Source: an uncultured Magnetococcales bacterium | GTDB lineage: Bacteria; Pseudomonadota; Magnetococcia; Magnetococcales; Magnetaquicoccaceae | Length of the DNA: 8,862 nt | Direction of reading: 5' to 3' | Assembly: GCA_903913345.1 (NCBI GenBank) | Contig: CAIWLA010000052.1 | Coordinates: 1-8,862 of the forward strand | Part shown: positions 1 to 5,875 of the stretch, one piece after another | How the letters are laid out: each line of letters begins with the position of its first letter | Numbering within the stretch: position 1 is the stretch's first letter | Translations under genes and position numbers: made by a program | The notes under the pieces: generated by a model | Seen by the model: the letters and a program-made list of their open reading frames with translations, nothing else | Told to the model about the DNA's origin: nothing | The model's database searches: none

Positions 1-953
1 AAGAAAAAAACTAAGTACGCCATCAAAAATTTATGGACATTGTTGATTTTTATGCCACTCATGATCTCTTTAAGAGACCCTAGTGGGGTATAGTGTCTCA
101 GTCCAGGAACCAACTCTGGCTCATATGCAGAATCGATGAACAGTACAATTCGAGACCAGTTATTTGGCATGCCATGTATGCCTTTCAGAGGATGAAGAAA
201 GACGGACATGAATCGTGTTCCCGTGGCTCGCATCCACACCCCGATGAGAAATAATGCAGCAACAAAGGCCATCGCTACGCCAACCCCCTCACATGCCAGA
301 ACGATCGTCTTTATTACCATCCATGCTACCACCATCGACATTACTCCCACTACCAATCCCTCTATTACCCCCTCCACCGCCCCATCTGTCCATCCCTTTG
401 CCACCCCAGCTACCACTCCTGCCACCACCACCATTATATTCGTTACCACTACTGCTTCTTTTATCGATACCGGTTTCATTTCCACTACGGCCACCAGCAC
501 CACACCAACAATGATAAAAATTGATACGACTACAAGAAATGCACGCACCAGTAACGGCCAATCTGTATAATAGCTCAACAATAAATCAGACATGACGGGA
601 AGGCACGCGAGCGTAATAACAGTAGCGAGCAGCACTACACTTAAAATGCGCTGACGGTTGGATTCTGGAGTGCTATGATTGTCTAAGAGCAGATATGTCA
701 GAAACCACTCAGCCCCTTTTTCTTCGGATTTACCAGAACGCATCAGCAGTAAGGGAACGGTACAGGTACTGATCAGCAGGTACCCCCAGTGAGTATCGCT
801 GGTACATGCCAGCCACCAATAGAGAACGACCGCTGCCACTGTCTCAGCGACGGCACACACAGAAACGATGCCTTTGTCAACAGACTCAGGGGTGGAGTAC
901 CACTGCCAATTCTTGGTAACAGATCCTTGAGACTTCTGGAATTTTTCGCTCAT
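1..953 (-). CDS. Multi-pass membrane protein of unknown function with a glycine zipper (partial, runs off the left edge)
   Basis: This frame is open without a stop from 953 to the window edge, giving 317 codons; the C-terminus is missing. Hydrophobic segments lie at about residues 29-50, 56-71, 102-122, 134-157, 168-183 and 199-240. Between the last two, glycines recur every fourth residue from 179 to 203 (GVVAGVAKGWTDGAVEGVIE, then GLVVG), a strict Gxxx periodicity. A soluble stretch follows with NNWSRIVLFID (264-274) and PELVPG (279-284). I recall similar 'NWxR...PELxPG' stretches in uncharacterised bacterial membrane proteins, but can name no function. The ATG at 953 has only a weak AAGG 12 nt upstream. 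An in-frame ATG at 1007 would add 18 residues (MAESEKLKILQRIRLIVP), also without a Shine-Dalgarno sequence, so the start is uncertain. It lies downstream of the PilZ gene on the same strand and shares its AT-rich composition. Confidence 0.75.
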   Translation of the reverse strand, partial: MSEKFQKSQGSVTKNWQWYSTPESVDKGIVSVCAVAETVAAVVLYWWLACTSDTHWGYLLISTCTVPLLLMRSGKSEEKGAEWFLTYLLLDNHSTPESNRQRILSVVLLATVITLACLPVMSDLLLSYYTDWPLLVRAFLVVVSIFIIVGVVLVAVVEMKPVSIKEAVVVTNIMVVVAGVVAGVAKGWTDGAVEGVIEGLVVGVMSMVVAWMVIKTIVLACEGVGVAMAFVAALFLIGVWMRATGTRFMSVFLHPLKGIHGMPNNWSRIVLFIDSAYEPELVPGLRHYTPLGSLKEIMSGIKINNVHKFLMAYLVFF

Positions 954-1053
954 CGGAACAATCAACCTTATACGTTGAAGTATTTTTAATTTTTCACTTT
1001 CCGCCATTCAGCATAAAAACGAAACTAATTTTTTATGGTGCCAAAAACAGCGC

Positions 1054-1103
1054 AACCGGATAGGCATCGATCAAATGACGCGCCGACGATAAGAGATCCG
1101 GTT
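1054..1103 (-). terminator. Possible terminator or inverted repeat between the PilZ gene and the membrane gene
   Basis: The 182-bp gap between the two minus-strand genes holds an exact 8-bp inverted repeat, AACCGGAT at 1054-1061 and ATCCGGTT at 1096-1103, with a 34-nt spacer. Read on the minus strand, the second arm is followed six bases later by five T (1043-1047). This could be a long-loop intrinsic terminator for the PilZ gene. The loop is long and the T-run short, so a binding site or chance is also possible. Confidence 0.25.
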
Positions 1104-1135
1104 CCTGCCCCTGATCTGCATCATCATTATTGTAT

Positions 1136-2209
1136 TTATCCGGCCTTTGTTTGTATATTGCTCGTATTTTTCTGTTTTCCGTCATCGTTCATGACTTTTC
1201 CACTCCGTAGGATTAATCGCTTGGCTTGAATGAACGCTACCAATAGCCCAAGTGATTTGGTGGCCTCTGTGAGTTCGCCAAGCCCAGTAAAAGCGACATG
1301 ATACATTCCGTTGTTGTTTCTTGCCTTGATAATGCCCTCGATGTCGATCTCGTGACGTTCTTCCCGTCCAAGAGTGACCCACTCCAGATGTATGGCAACA
1401 GTCGCCCCTGTGTCCATCAGAGGTTCATTCGGTTTGGCCATAAAGGAACACCCTCCCATGCTCACATCATGAATATCTGGTTCTATCACGAAACAGCCAG
1501 CTTCACGAGTAATTCGAATAGAGGTATCTGTATCGATTGCAACAGCTCTGAAGCATTCCCGTTGTCGCCCAATTTTTGTGAGTTTCTTTGGGTAAGATAT
1601 TGCCAATCCGATATCAACATCAGACACCACGGACAGATCCGCTCGGTAATGCCAGCCACTGGACGGGAACATCACGGTCAGTTTCTGTCCTGCCTTCATT
1701 ATATCTTTATTTGGAACAGGCAGCATATTGTAGATAACAAGCAGAGGATCCGGCTTTTTTTCAGACTTGGCTTTTGTTGATGCGTGCGGCCATAGCACTG
1801 CTTTGGTTTGTTGGTGTTTTATATTGTGCGATTGAGAAGGTTTCACTCTTGACGGTTGTGGTTTTTCCACTCTGAACGGTTGAGGTTCTTCATTGCTCGA
1901 TTTTATCTGACAGTAATAGCTTATCCCGCGTTCATCTCTCCTGAAATACACACCATCTTCTTTTCCATAAATATCAGAAATGAGTTTATTGATTTTATCT
2001 GGGTCTGTAATAATGGACTCAGTCTGATCGAAATCAGTTATCATATTAGGCGGATTTGGATCAGTGTCAGGTCTTTTGCTGATTTTTTGTCCACCTCCAG
2101 TTTTCGAGAATATTCCAGAGAATATTCCAAAAATCTTTTTTGATTCACAAATTACCTTCCCAAGGAGTGTTTCGTTTGACCAATTTTCTTCGGATTCATT
2201 TGTTGACAT
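1136..2209 (-). CDS. PilZ-domain c-di-GMP-binding protein, YcgR-like layout
   Basis: This 357-residue protein has a C-terminal PilZ domain (about 215-335) with both c-di-GMP ligand motifs: RECFR (217-221, RxxxR) and DVSMGG (248-253, DxSxxG). By family knowledge it should be a cytoplasmic effector that binds c-di-GMP and changes motility, adhesion or secretion. The stretch at about 155-213 (PLLVIYNMLP, then GQKLTVMFPSSGWHYRADLS) resembles the N-terminal beta domain that precedes PilZ in YcgR-type proteins. Residues 1-150 are polar and low-complexity, with an imperfect 8-residue tandem repeat (EPQPFRVE/KPQPSRVK, about 108-123) and no signal peptide or membrane helix. I chose the ATG at 2209 because GGGAG lies 8 nt upstream. 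An in-frame ATG at 2248 has no such site and lies inside the terminal repeat of the neighbouring IS relic. The partner process is not shown by the context. Confidence 0.9.
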   Translation of the reverse strand: MSTNESEENWSNETLLGKVICESKKIFGIFSGIFSKTGGGQKISKRPDTDPNPPNMITDFDQTESIITDPDKINKLISDIYGKEDGVYFRRDERGISYYCQIKSSNEEPQPFRVEKPQPSRVKPSQSHNIKHQQTKAVLWPHASTKAKSEKKPDPLLVIYNMLPVPNKDIMKAGQKLTVMFPSSGWHYRADLSVVSDVDIGLAISYPKKLTKIGRQRECFRAVAIDTDTSIRITREAGCFVIEPDIHDVSMGGCSFMAKPNEPLMDTGATVAIHLEWVTLGREERHEIDIEGIIKARNNNGMYHVAFTGLGELTEATKSLGLLVAFIQAKRLILRSGKVMNDDGKQKNTSNIQTKAG

Positions 2210-2217
2210 TACTTGAT

Positions 2218-2222
2218 CTCCC
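2218..2222 (-). promoter_or_regulatory. Ribosome binding site that decides the PilZ gene start
   Basis: Minus-strand GGGAG is followed by an 8-nt spacer (2210-2217) and the ATG at 2209. It lies 12 bp outside the end of the IS relic, so the translation start appears native to the gene and untouched by the insertion. Confidence 0.75.
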
Positions 2223-2234
2223 ACATACGGCGTA

Positions 2235-2252
2235 GGGCGTGTTGACATTCAA
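2235..2252 (+). repeat. Terminal inverted repeat, transposase 3' side of the IS relic
   Basis: Sequence GGGCGTGTTGACATTCAA, flanked on the outside by TA (2233-2234). It matches the reverse complement of 2474-2491 at 15 of 18 positions. Its tip lies 25 bp upstream of the PilZ start codon at 2209. Confidence 0.8.
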
Positions 2253-2256
2253 GCAC

Positions 2257-2434
2257 TCATTCAAGCCAAATCATTATGCAGGACAGAATGACCATACCCG
2301 AAAAGTTCCTGTTCAGTTTTTCGTGGCGCGTTGCAATGTGACGGAACTGATTAATATGGTTAAAGAATAGCTCAACAAGGTTACTTACGCCAATGTGCAC
2401 CGGTACGGGCAATCCAGAGAACTGCCTCGACCAT
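2257..2434 (-). pseudogene. IS5-family transposase remnant, internally deleted and frameshifted
   Basis: Translation from the ATG at 2434 gives MVEAVLWIARTGAHWRK and then TAA at 2381-2383. The first 16 residues match the conserved N-terminal region of IS5-family transposases. In another minus frame, from about 2382 to the TGA at 2257, the sequence reads LVELFFNHINQFRHIATRHE and continues to a terminal IWLE, the family's typical C-terminal block containing the conserved YREK-like helix region. The join at about 2380-2389 removes most of the normal protein, including the first catalytic aspartates, and shifts the frame. A start at 2571 for the C-terminal frame would reach outside the terminal repeat and is not meaningful. 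The product cannot be an active transposase. Confidence 0.85.
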
Positions 2435-2435
2435 A

Positions 2436-2461
2436 TTATTATCTCCTGTGGGAGATAATAA
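2436..2461 (-). promoter_or_regulatory. Hairpin burying the transposase ribosome binding site
   Basis: This is a perfect inverted repeat with 11-bp arms, TTATTATCTCC (2436-2446) and its complement at 2451-2461, around a 4-nt loop. On the minus strand the second arm contains GGAG (2443-2446), 8 nt from the ATG at 2434, so a transcript carrying both arms would hide the ribosome binding site. A transcript starting at the element's own promoter, near 2447-2449, would lack the first arm and leave it open. IS10 and IS50 are known to block translation of readthrough transcripts in this way; its operation here is inferred. Confidence 0.6.
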
Positions 2462-2484
2462 CGGATTCGATTATTGAATGTCAG
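2455..2484 (-). promoter_or_regulatory. Predicted sigma70-type promoter of the IS relic, directed toward the PilZ gene
   Basis: On the minus strand, a -35 box CTGACA (2479-2484, 5 of 6 to consensus) is separated by 18 bp from a -10 box TATTAT (2455-2460, 5 of 6). The -35 box lies within the terminal repeat, a usual place for IS transposase promoters. Predicted initiation is around 2447-2449. With the transposase gene collapsed to under 200 bp, this promoter could read through to the PilZ gene. Confidence 0.45.
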
Positions 2485-2491
2485 TACGCAC
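2474..2491 (-). repeat. Terminal inverted repeat, promoter side of the IS relic
   Basis: The plus-strand sequence is TTGAATGTCAGTACGCAC. It differs from the complement of the other end at three positions (2484, 2485 and 2490). It carries the -35 box of the predicted transposase promoter. Confidence 0.75.
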
Positions 2492-2676
2492 CAACCATCC
2501 TGACGATTCAAGCAGCATGCAAAGCGTTTAAAAACCAAGAGATTCTCTCTGTACTGGCTGTTTCGGAGCAATCAAACAACTTTCTAGCAATGTTATCACC
2601 GTGTGAAAAAGATGTCAATGATCATTATCGTTGTCCAGATTTTTTTACGACAGAAATTCCGATAGAATCTGTTTAA
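2491..2676 (+). other. Orphan reading frame beside the IS relic, possibly a gene remnant
   Basis: A plus-strand frame ends at TAA 2674-2676 and is open back through the IS relic to 2395. The part outside the element is about 61 codons (PTILTIQAACKAFKNQEILS ... DVNDHYRCPDFF ... IPIESV). No start codon with a ribosome binding site is seen; the only ATG in this part is at 2587. It could be the tail of a gene broken by the insertion or a chance frame. I recognise no family, and no matching 5' half exists on the other side of the element, where the PilZ gene lies in the opposite direction. Confidence 0.2.
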
Positions 2677-2900
2677 CAGTTGTAAATACTATACTTTCAA
2701 GCGGGCTGAATCCGCCAAAAAGGGCGAGTTTGATGAGTCAAAGATCCTTATATCTTAAAATAACAGTATTACCATGCAGAAACACACTATAAACTCTTTT
2801 TATGCCATTTCCAAGGACGGCACCATGCACTCAACCACATCTTTTTCCTCTCGGTCGAGCGGTATGAACGACCCCGGTCGGTCTACAGGAAGAGGTACCA

Positions 2901-2940
2901 GGCTCCGCACCGAACTCCACCAGGGAGAGGATCCCCTTTG
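2901..2940 (+). repeat. GC-rich dispersed repeat, copy A (degenerate)
   Basis: This block aligns without gaps to the reverse complement of 8791-8830, with about 31 of 40 positions identical. Shared cores are CGAAC(T/C)CCACCAGGG and GATCCCC. The central inverted repeat is perfect in copy B but decayed here. The block is intergenic, upstream of the hybrid kinase. Confidence 0.55.
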
Positions 2941-2971
2941 GTTCGCCATACAACGCCTTCCATGTCGGGCG

Positions 2972-3000
2972 CGGTTTAAACCGTGTGTTTCTCTTTTTTT
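2972..3000 (+). other. Perfect 12-bp palindrome followed by a T-run
   Basis: CGGTTTAAACCG (2972-2983) is fully palindromic and is followed ten bases later by seven T (2994-3000). It resembles an operator or a weak terminator, but the palindrome can form only a short stem and no gene ends just before it, so its role is unclear. Confidence 0.25.
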
Positions 3001-3086
3001 ACTTGTGCTCATGGATAAAAATTTTCATGATGGCCCTCGTTCCTCTATCGGTTTCTGTTCGCGCCCTTTTTTCCTCTCGCTGCGGT

Positions 3087-3090
3087 GAGG
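3087..3090 (+). promoter_or_regulatory. Ribosome binding site supporting a TTG start of the hybrid kinase
   Basis: GAGG lies 7 nt before the TTG at 3098. The alternative ATG at 3131 has no Shine-Dalgarno-like sequence upstream, which favours the TTG. An in-frame TGA at 3086-3088 overlaps this site and closes the frame just upstream. Confidence 0.55.
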
Positions 3091-3097
3091 AAGCGTT

Positions 3098-5875
3098 TTG
3101 TCTCCCTTTTATGGCCATCCTGGTTTCCGCATGAATCTTTTCTCTCTCTTGATGCCGAAGCGGTTGTTGACCCGTATTCTGCTCCTCCTCCAGGGGGTTG
3201 TCCTGGTCTCCATGCTCCTGATCTTCTGGGTGGGTGGCGAACAAAATCCGTTGCAGGAGGCGGCCACCAACTGGACCATTATCGGGTCGATCATCGGGAC
3301 GATGACGGTGTTCGTTTGGCTGGTGCTGCGGGCACTGTTGCGACCCGTACAACAGTTGGCCACGGACCTGCGTACCTGGCACACCGATCGGACCGGAGAC
3401 GGCTGGTTTCGGCCACCACCCGGAACCAGTCAGGAAATTCTCTGGATCCACGACGCCATTCAGACCCTGCTGCAGGACAAGGAACGGGAGAGTGCCCTGC
3501 TGGAAGAACGGGTCACCCAACGGACCCAGGATTTAAACCGAGCCAAAGAGGAAGCCGAGGCCGCCAACCGCTCCAAAAGCGAGTTTTTGGCCAACATGAG
3601 CCATGAAATTCGTACCCCCATGAACGCCATCATCGGCTTGACCGATCTGGCTCTCCATATGCACCCACCGCCCAAATTGGCCAATCACCAGTCCAAGGTG
3701 TTGCATGCCTCCCGTGCCTTGCTGCGCATTCTCAATGATATTCTTGACTTTTCCAAAATAGAGGCGGGCAAGCTGGCCCTGGACCCCGTGCCGTTCAGTC
3801 TGCATTCCCTGTTTGACAATCTGGGCGACCTCTTTCGCCAACCGGCGGCCGACAAAGGGGTGGAATTGAACCTCTCCATTGTCGCCACCGTTCCCGCCCG
3901 TTTGATCGGTGACGATGCGCGCATCGAGCAAATACTGGTCAACCTGATCAGCAATGCCATCAAGTTTACCGAAAATGGGGAGATCGATGTCCGCGCCGTG
4001 GCCATGGACAAGACCGACGACCAATTGCGGCTGGTCTGTTCGGTGCGGGATACCGGCATCGGCCTCTCCAATGAGCAGATGGCGGGGCTGTTCGAGCCGT
4101 TTGTGCAGGCGGACAGCTCCACCACCCGCAAACATGGGGGCACCGGGCTGGGCTTGAGCATCTGCAAGCGGTTGGTGGAGATGATGGGTGGCCGGATCGA
4201 GGCCGAAAGTGTATTGGGGCGGGGAAGCATCTTTTTTTTCTCGGTGATGATGGGGATTCATGAGGCGGAAGCCCCCTCCGAAATGGTCCCGCCCAAGGAG
4301 TTGCAATCACTGCGTATCCTGGTCGTCGATGACAATGAGACCGCCCGGCTTATCTTGTGGGAATATTTGCGCGGATTCCAGAACCGCCCCATCGTGGTGG
4401 ATTCCGGGCGACGGGCATTGGCAGCGGTGCAGACCGCCTGTCAAAAGGGGGCACCGTTCGATCTCCTGTTTGTCGATCATCGGATGCCAGAGATGAGTGG
4501 CCTCGAAACCATTCAGCAGGTGATCCGCCAGGTATCCGCCTGTCCGCCCGTGACGGACGATGTGCCACCCCATCCCCTGCCCAAAATGATCATGTTGACC
4601 GCCTTTCACAGCGACGAGCTTAAAAAACAGGCGGGGGCGGCGGGGGTGGATCGACTGCTGCAAAAACCCATTGGCCGCTCCGAACTGTTCAATGCCATCA
4701 TGGACGTTTTTGGACGCAATGATGCCAAAATAGAGCGATACAAGCGCGATGAGCAGGCCAACATGGCCGAAATCATGCAAAAAATAGGCGGTTCACGGGT
4801 TCTGCTGGTCGAAGACAACGGCATCAACCGTGAAGTGGCACGGGGGGTGTTGGAACAGGTCGGCATTCGGGTGGAAGAGGCCTACAATGGTCAGGAAGCG
4901 GTCTGGATGGTGGGCAAAACCCGGTATGATGCCGTATTGATGGATATTCAGATGCCGATCATGGATGGCATTACCGCCACCCAGCTGATTCGGCAGGATC
5001 GCCGGTGCCAGGGGTTGCCCATTATTGCCATGACGGCCCATGCCCTGGATGGGGATCGGGAAAAGAGTTTGGCGGCGGGCATGAATGTGCATATCACCAA
5101 ACCGATCGACAATGACATGCTCTATGCCACCCTGCTGGCCTGGATCAAACCCAGGGAACGACTGCCTGTTGTCTGGCCACTCTCTGAGCAACCGGCTTTG
5201 TCCGAGGATATCCTGCCCTGTCTGCCCGACACCCTGCCGGGCATGGATGTGGCGGCGGCCTTGCGACGGCTCCATGGCAATCAGCGCATGTTGTTGTCTC
5301 TGTTGTGGGAATTCCATCGGGATTTTTCCCAGACCGCCGAGCAACTGGCCACGGCCTTGGACCACAACCAACGGCGGGAGGATCGAAAACAGGCCGAACG
5401 GCTGATCCATGCGGTCAAAGGGATTGCCGGCAACCTTTCGGCCATGGAGCTGTTTGCGGCGGCCAAACAGTTGGAAGAGTCCCTGCGCACGGAAGAGTCG
5501 GAGGGCTGGAAACCCAGGCTCCAGACCTTTTCCCTGGCCCTGAAACGGCTGTTGACCGCGATTGAAACCCTGCCGCCACGCCCGGACTGGATCGACAGGG
5601 CACCGGTCGGGCCGATCACCCATGCCCGGTTGGACAAGGCGCAGACAGCCACCCTGGTGCAACAGTTGGCGGCGTGTCTCGTGGCCCAGGATGCCCAATC
5701 GCAGCCCCTCTTTGAGCAACTCAACCGGTTATTGGCCGGTGTATCGCCCGCCACGGATGAACAACTGGGATGGCTGGGGGCACATTTAAACCAATTTCAC
5801 TTTCAACAGGCTTATGACACACTGATCGTATTGATGGAAATACTGGAGATCCCAGGGATCGATCACCCTTTATGA
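3098..5875 (+). CDS. Membrane-bound hybrid histidine kinase (HisKA-HATPase-REC-REC-HPt)
   Basis: This 925-residue protein contains a whole phosphorelay. Two membrane helices (about 22-46 and 59-81) enclose only about 12 periplasmic residues. A short HAMP-like and coiled-coil stretch (82-160) leads to the HisKA domain with [12 protein letters not shown] and phospho-acceptor His169. The ATPase domain has N286 (NLISNAIKF), DTGIG 318-322, FEPF 332-335 and GGTGLGL 347-353. REC1 (about 405-540) has D411/D412, acceptor D460, T501 and K523. REC2 (about 566-685) has E572/D573, acceptor D616, T646 and K668. The HPt domain (about 716-800) has His771 in HAVKG. All key residues are present. A helical tail (about 840-920) follows. 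The layout resembles BarA/RpfC-type kinases; the target regulator is not adjacent. Start: TTG 3098 with GAGG upstream; ATG 3131 would shorten it by 11 residues. The 3' end overlaps phoB by 13 bp, tail to tail. Confidence 0.96.
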   Translation: MSPFYGHPGFRMNLFSLLMPKRLLTRILLLLQGVVLVSMLLIFWVGGEQNPLQEAATNWTIIGSIIGTMTVFVWLVLRALLRPVQQLATDLRTWHTDRTGDGWFRPPPGTSQEILWIHDAIQTLLQDKERESALLEERVTQRTQDLNRAKEEAEAANRSKSEFLANMSHEIRTPMNAIIGLTDLALHMHPPPKLANHQSKVLHASRALLRILNDILDFSKIEAGKLALDPVPFSLHSLFDNLGDLFRQPAADKGVELNLSIVATVPARLIGDDARIEQILVNLISNAIKFTENGEIDVRAVAMDKTDDQLRLVCSVRDTGIGLSNEQMAGLFEPFVQADSSTTRKHGGTGLGLSICKRLVEMMGGRIEAESVLGRGSIFFFSVMMGIHEAEAPSEMVPPKELQSLRILVVDDNETARLILWEYLRGFQNRPIVVDSGRRALAAVQTACQKGAPFDLLFVDHRMPEMSGLETIQQVIRQVSACPPVTDDVPPHPLPKMIMLTAFHSDELKKQAGAAGVDRLLQKPIGRSELFNAIMDVFGRNDAKIERYKRDEQANMAEIMQKIGGSRVLLVEDNGINREVARGVLEQVGIRVEEAYNGQEAVWMVGKTRYDAVLMDIQMPIMDGITATQLIRQDRRCQGLPIIAMTAHALDGDREKSLAAGMNVHITKPIDNDMLYATLLAWIKPRERLPVVWPLSEQPALSEDILPCLPDTLPGMDVAAALRRLHGNQRMLLSLLWEFHRDFSQTAEQLATALDHNQRREDRKQAERLIHAVKGIAGNLSAMELFAAAKQLEESLRTEESEGWKPRLQTFSLALKRLLTAIETLPPRPDWIDRAPVGPITHARLDKAQTATLVQQLAACLVAQDAQSQPLFEQLNRLLAGVSPATDEQLGWLGAHLNQFHFQQAYDTLIVLMEILEIPGIDHPL

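Larger units (their letters stand above)
2235..2491 (-). mobile_element. Internally deleted IS5-family insertion sequence (non-autonomous, MITE-like, 257 bp)
   Basis: The element is bounded by 18-bp terminal inverted repeats (2235-2252 and 2474-2491) that match at 15 of 18 positions. Inside, on the minus strand and in the expected order, are a promoter, a translation start, an N-terminal transposase piece (EAVLWIARTGAHWR), an abrupt jump, and a C-terminal transposase piece (INQFRHIATRHEKLNRNF) that stops 22 bp from the end. Both pieces are typical of IS5-family DDE transposases. The middle of the gene, with most of the catalytic core, is missing, so the element could move only if a full relative supplied transposase. 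The left flank is TA, the usual target of several IS5 groups; no matching TA is visible on the right. Confidence 0.85.
2677..3097. other. Intergenic region with the AT-rich to GC-rich switch
   Basis: About 420 bp without a convincing gene. The first part (to about 2800) is AT-rich and has two overlapping short hairpins that could be alternatives: GCGG 2701-2704 with CCGC 2712-2715, and CGCC 2713-2716 with GGCG 2723-2726. The second part is GC-rich and contains a copy of a dispersed repeat (2901-2940), a palindrome followed by seven T (2972-3000), and the kinase ribosome binding site. A weak TATACT (2690-2695) has no good -35 partner. The promoter of the kinase gene is presumably here but cannot be placed. 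Confidence 0.5.

Noticed and set aside
208..570. Plus-strand frame rich in Thr/Pro/Ile, and a minus-strand Gly-rich frame at 289-561
   Set aside because: Both are out-of-frame shadows of the membrane protein gene, whose GGT/GTG-rich glycine-zipper codons create the low-complexity products. The real frame is longer and has membrane helices.
2210..2248. ATG at 2248 as the start of the PilZ gene (370 residues)
   Set aside because: No ribosome binding site, and the first codons lie in the IS terminal repeat. The ATG at 2209 has GGGAG at 8 nt.
2395..2571. Extension of the transposase C-terminal frame up to an ATG at 2571, and the plus-strand start at 2395
   Set aside because: Both cross the IS terminal repeat at 2474-2491 and the deletion junction, so neither is a natural gene start.
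2690..2695. TATACT as a promoter -10 box for the hybrid kinase
   Set aside because: No acceptable -35 box at 16-18 bp, and it lies about 400 bp from the start codon.
2897..2950. Signal-recognition-particle-like or other structured small RNA
   Set aside because: The SRP core sequence is absent. The GC-rich pairing is explained by the dispersed repeat shared with 8791-8830.
2800..3012. Minus-strand frame of 70 codons
   Set aside because: No family resemblance, no ribosome binding site, and it overlaps the repeat and the palindrome.
2774..3088. Plus-strand frame of 104 codons, in frame with the kinase and ended by TGA at 3086-3088
   Set aside because: It crosses the composition boundary and a dispersed repeat, has no ribosome binding site and shows no protein-like pattern. 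It does not look like a broken sensor domain of the kinase.
3533..5719. Long minus-strand frames at 3533-4306 and 4793-5719
   Set aside because: They are antisense shadows of the hybrid kinase in GC-rich DNA. The plus-strand frame has every domain motif intact.
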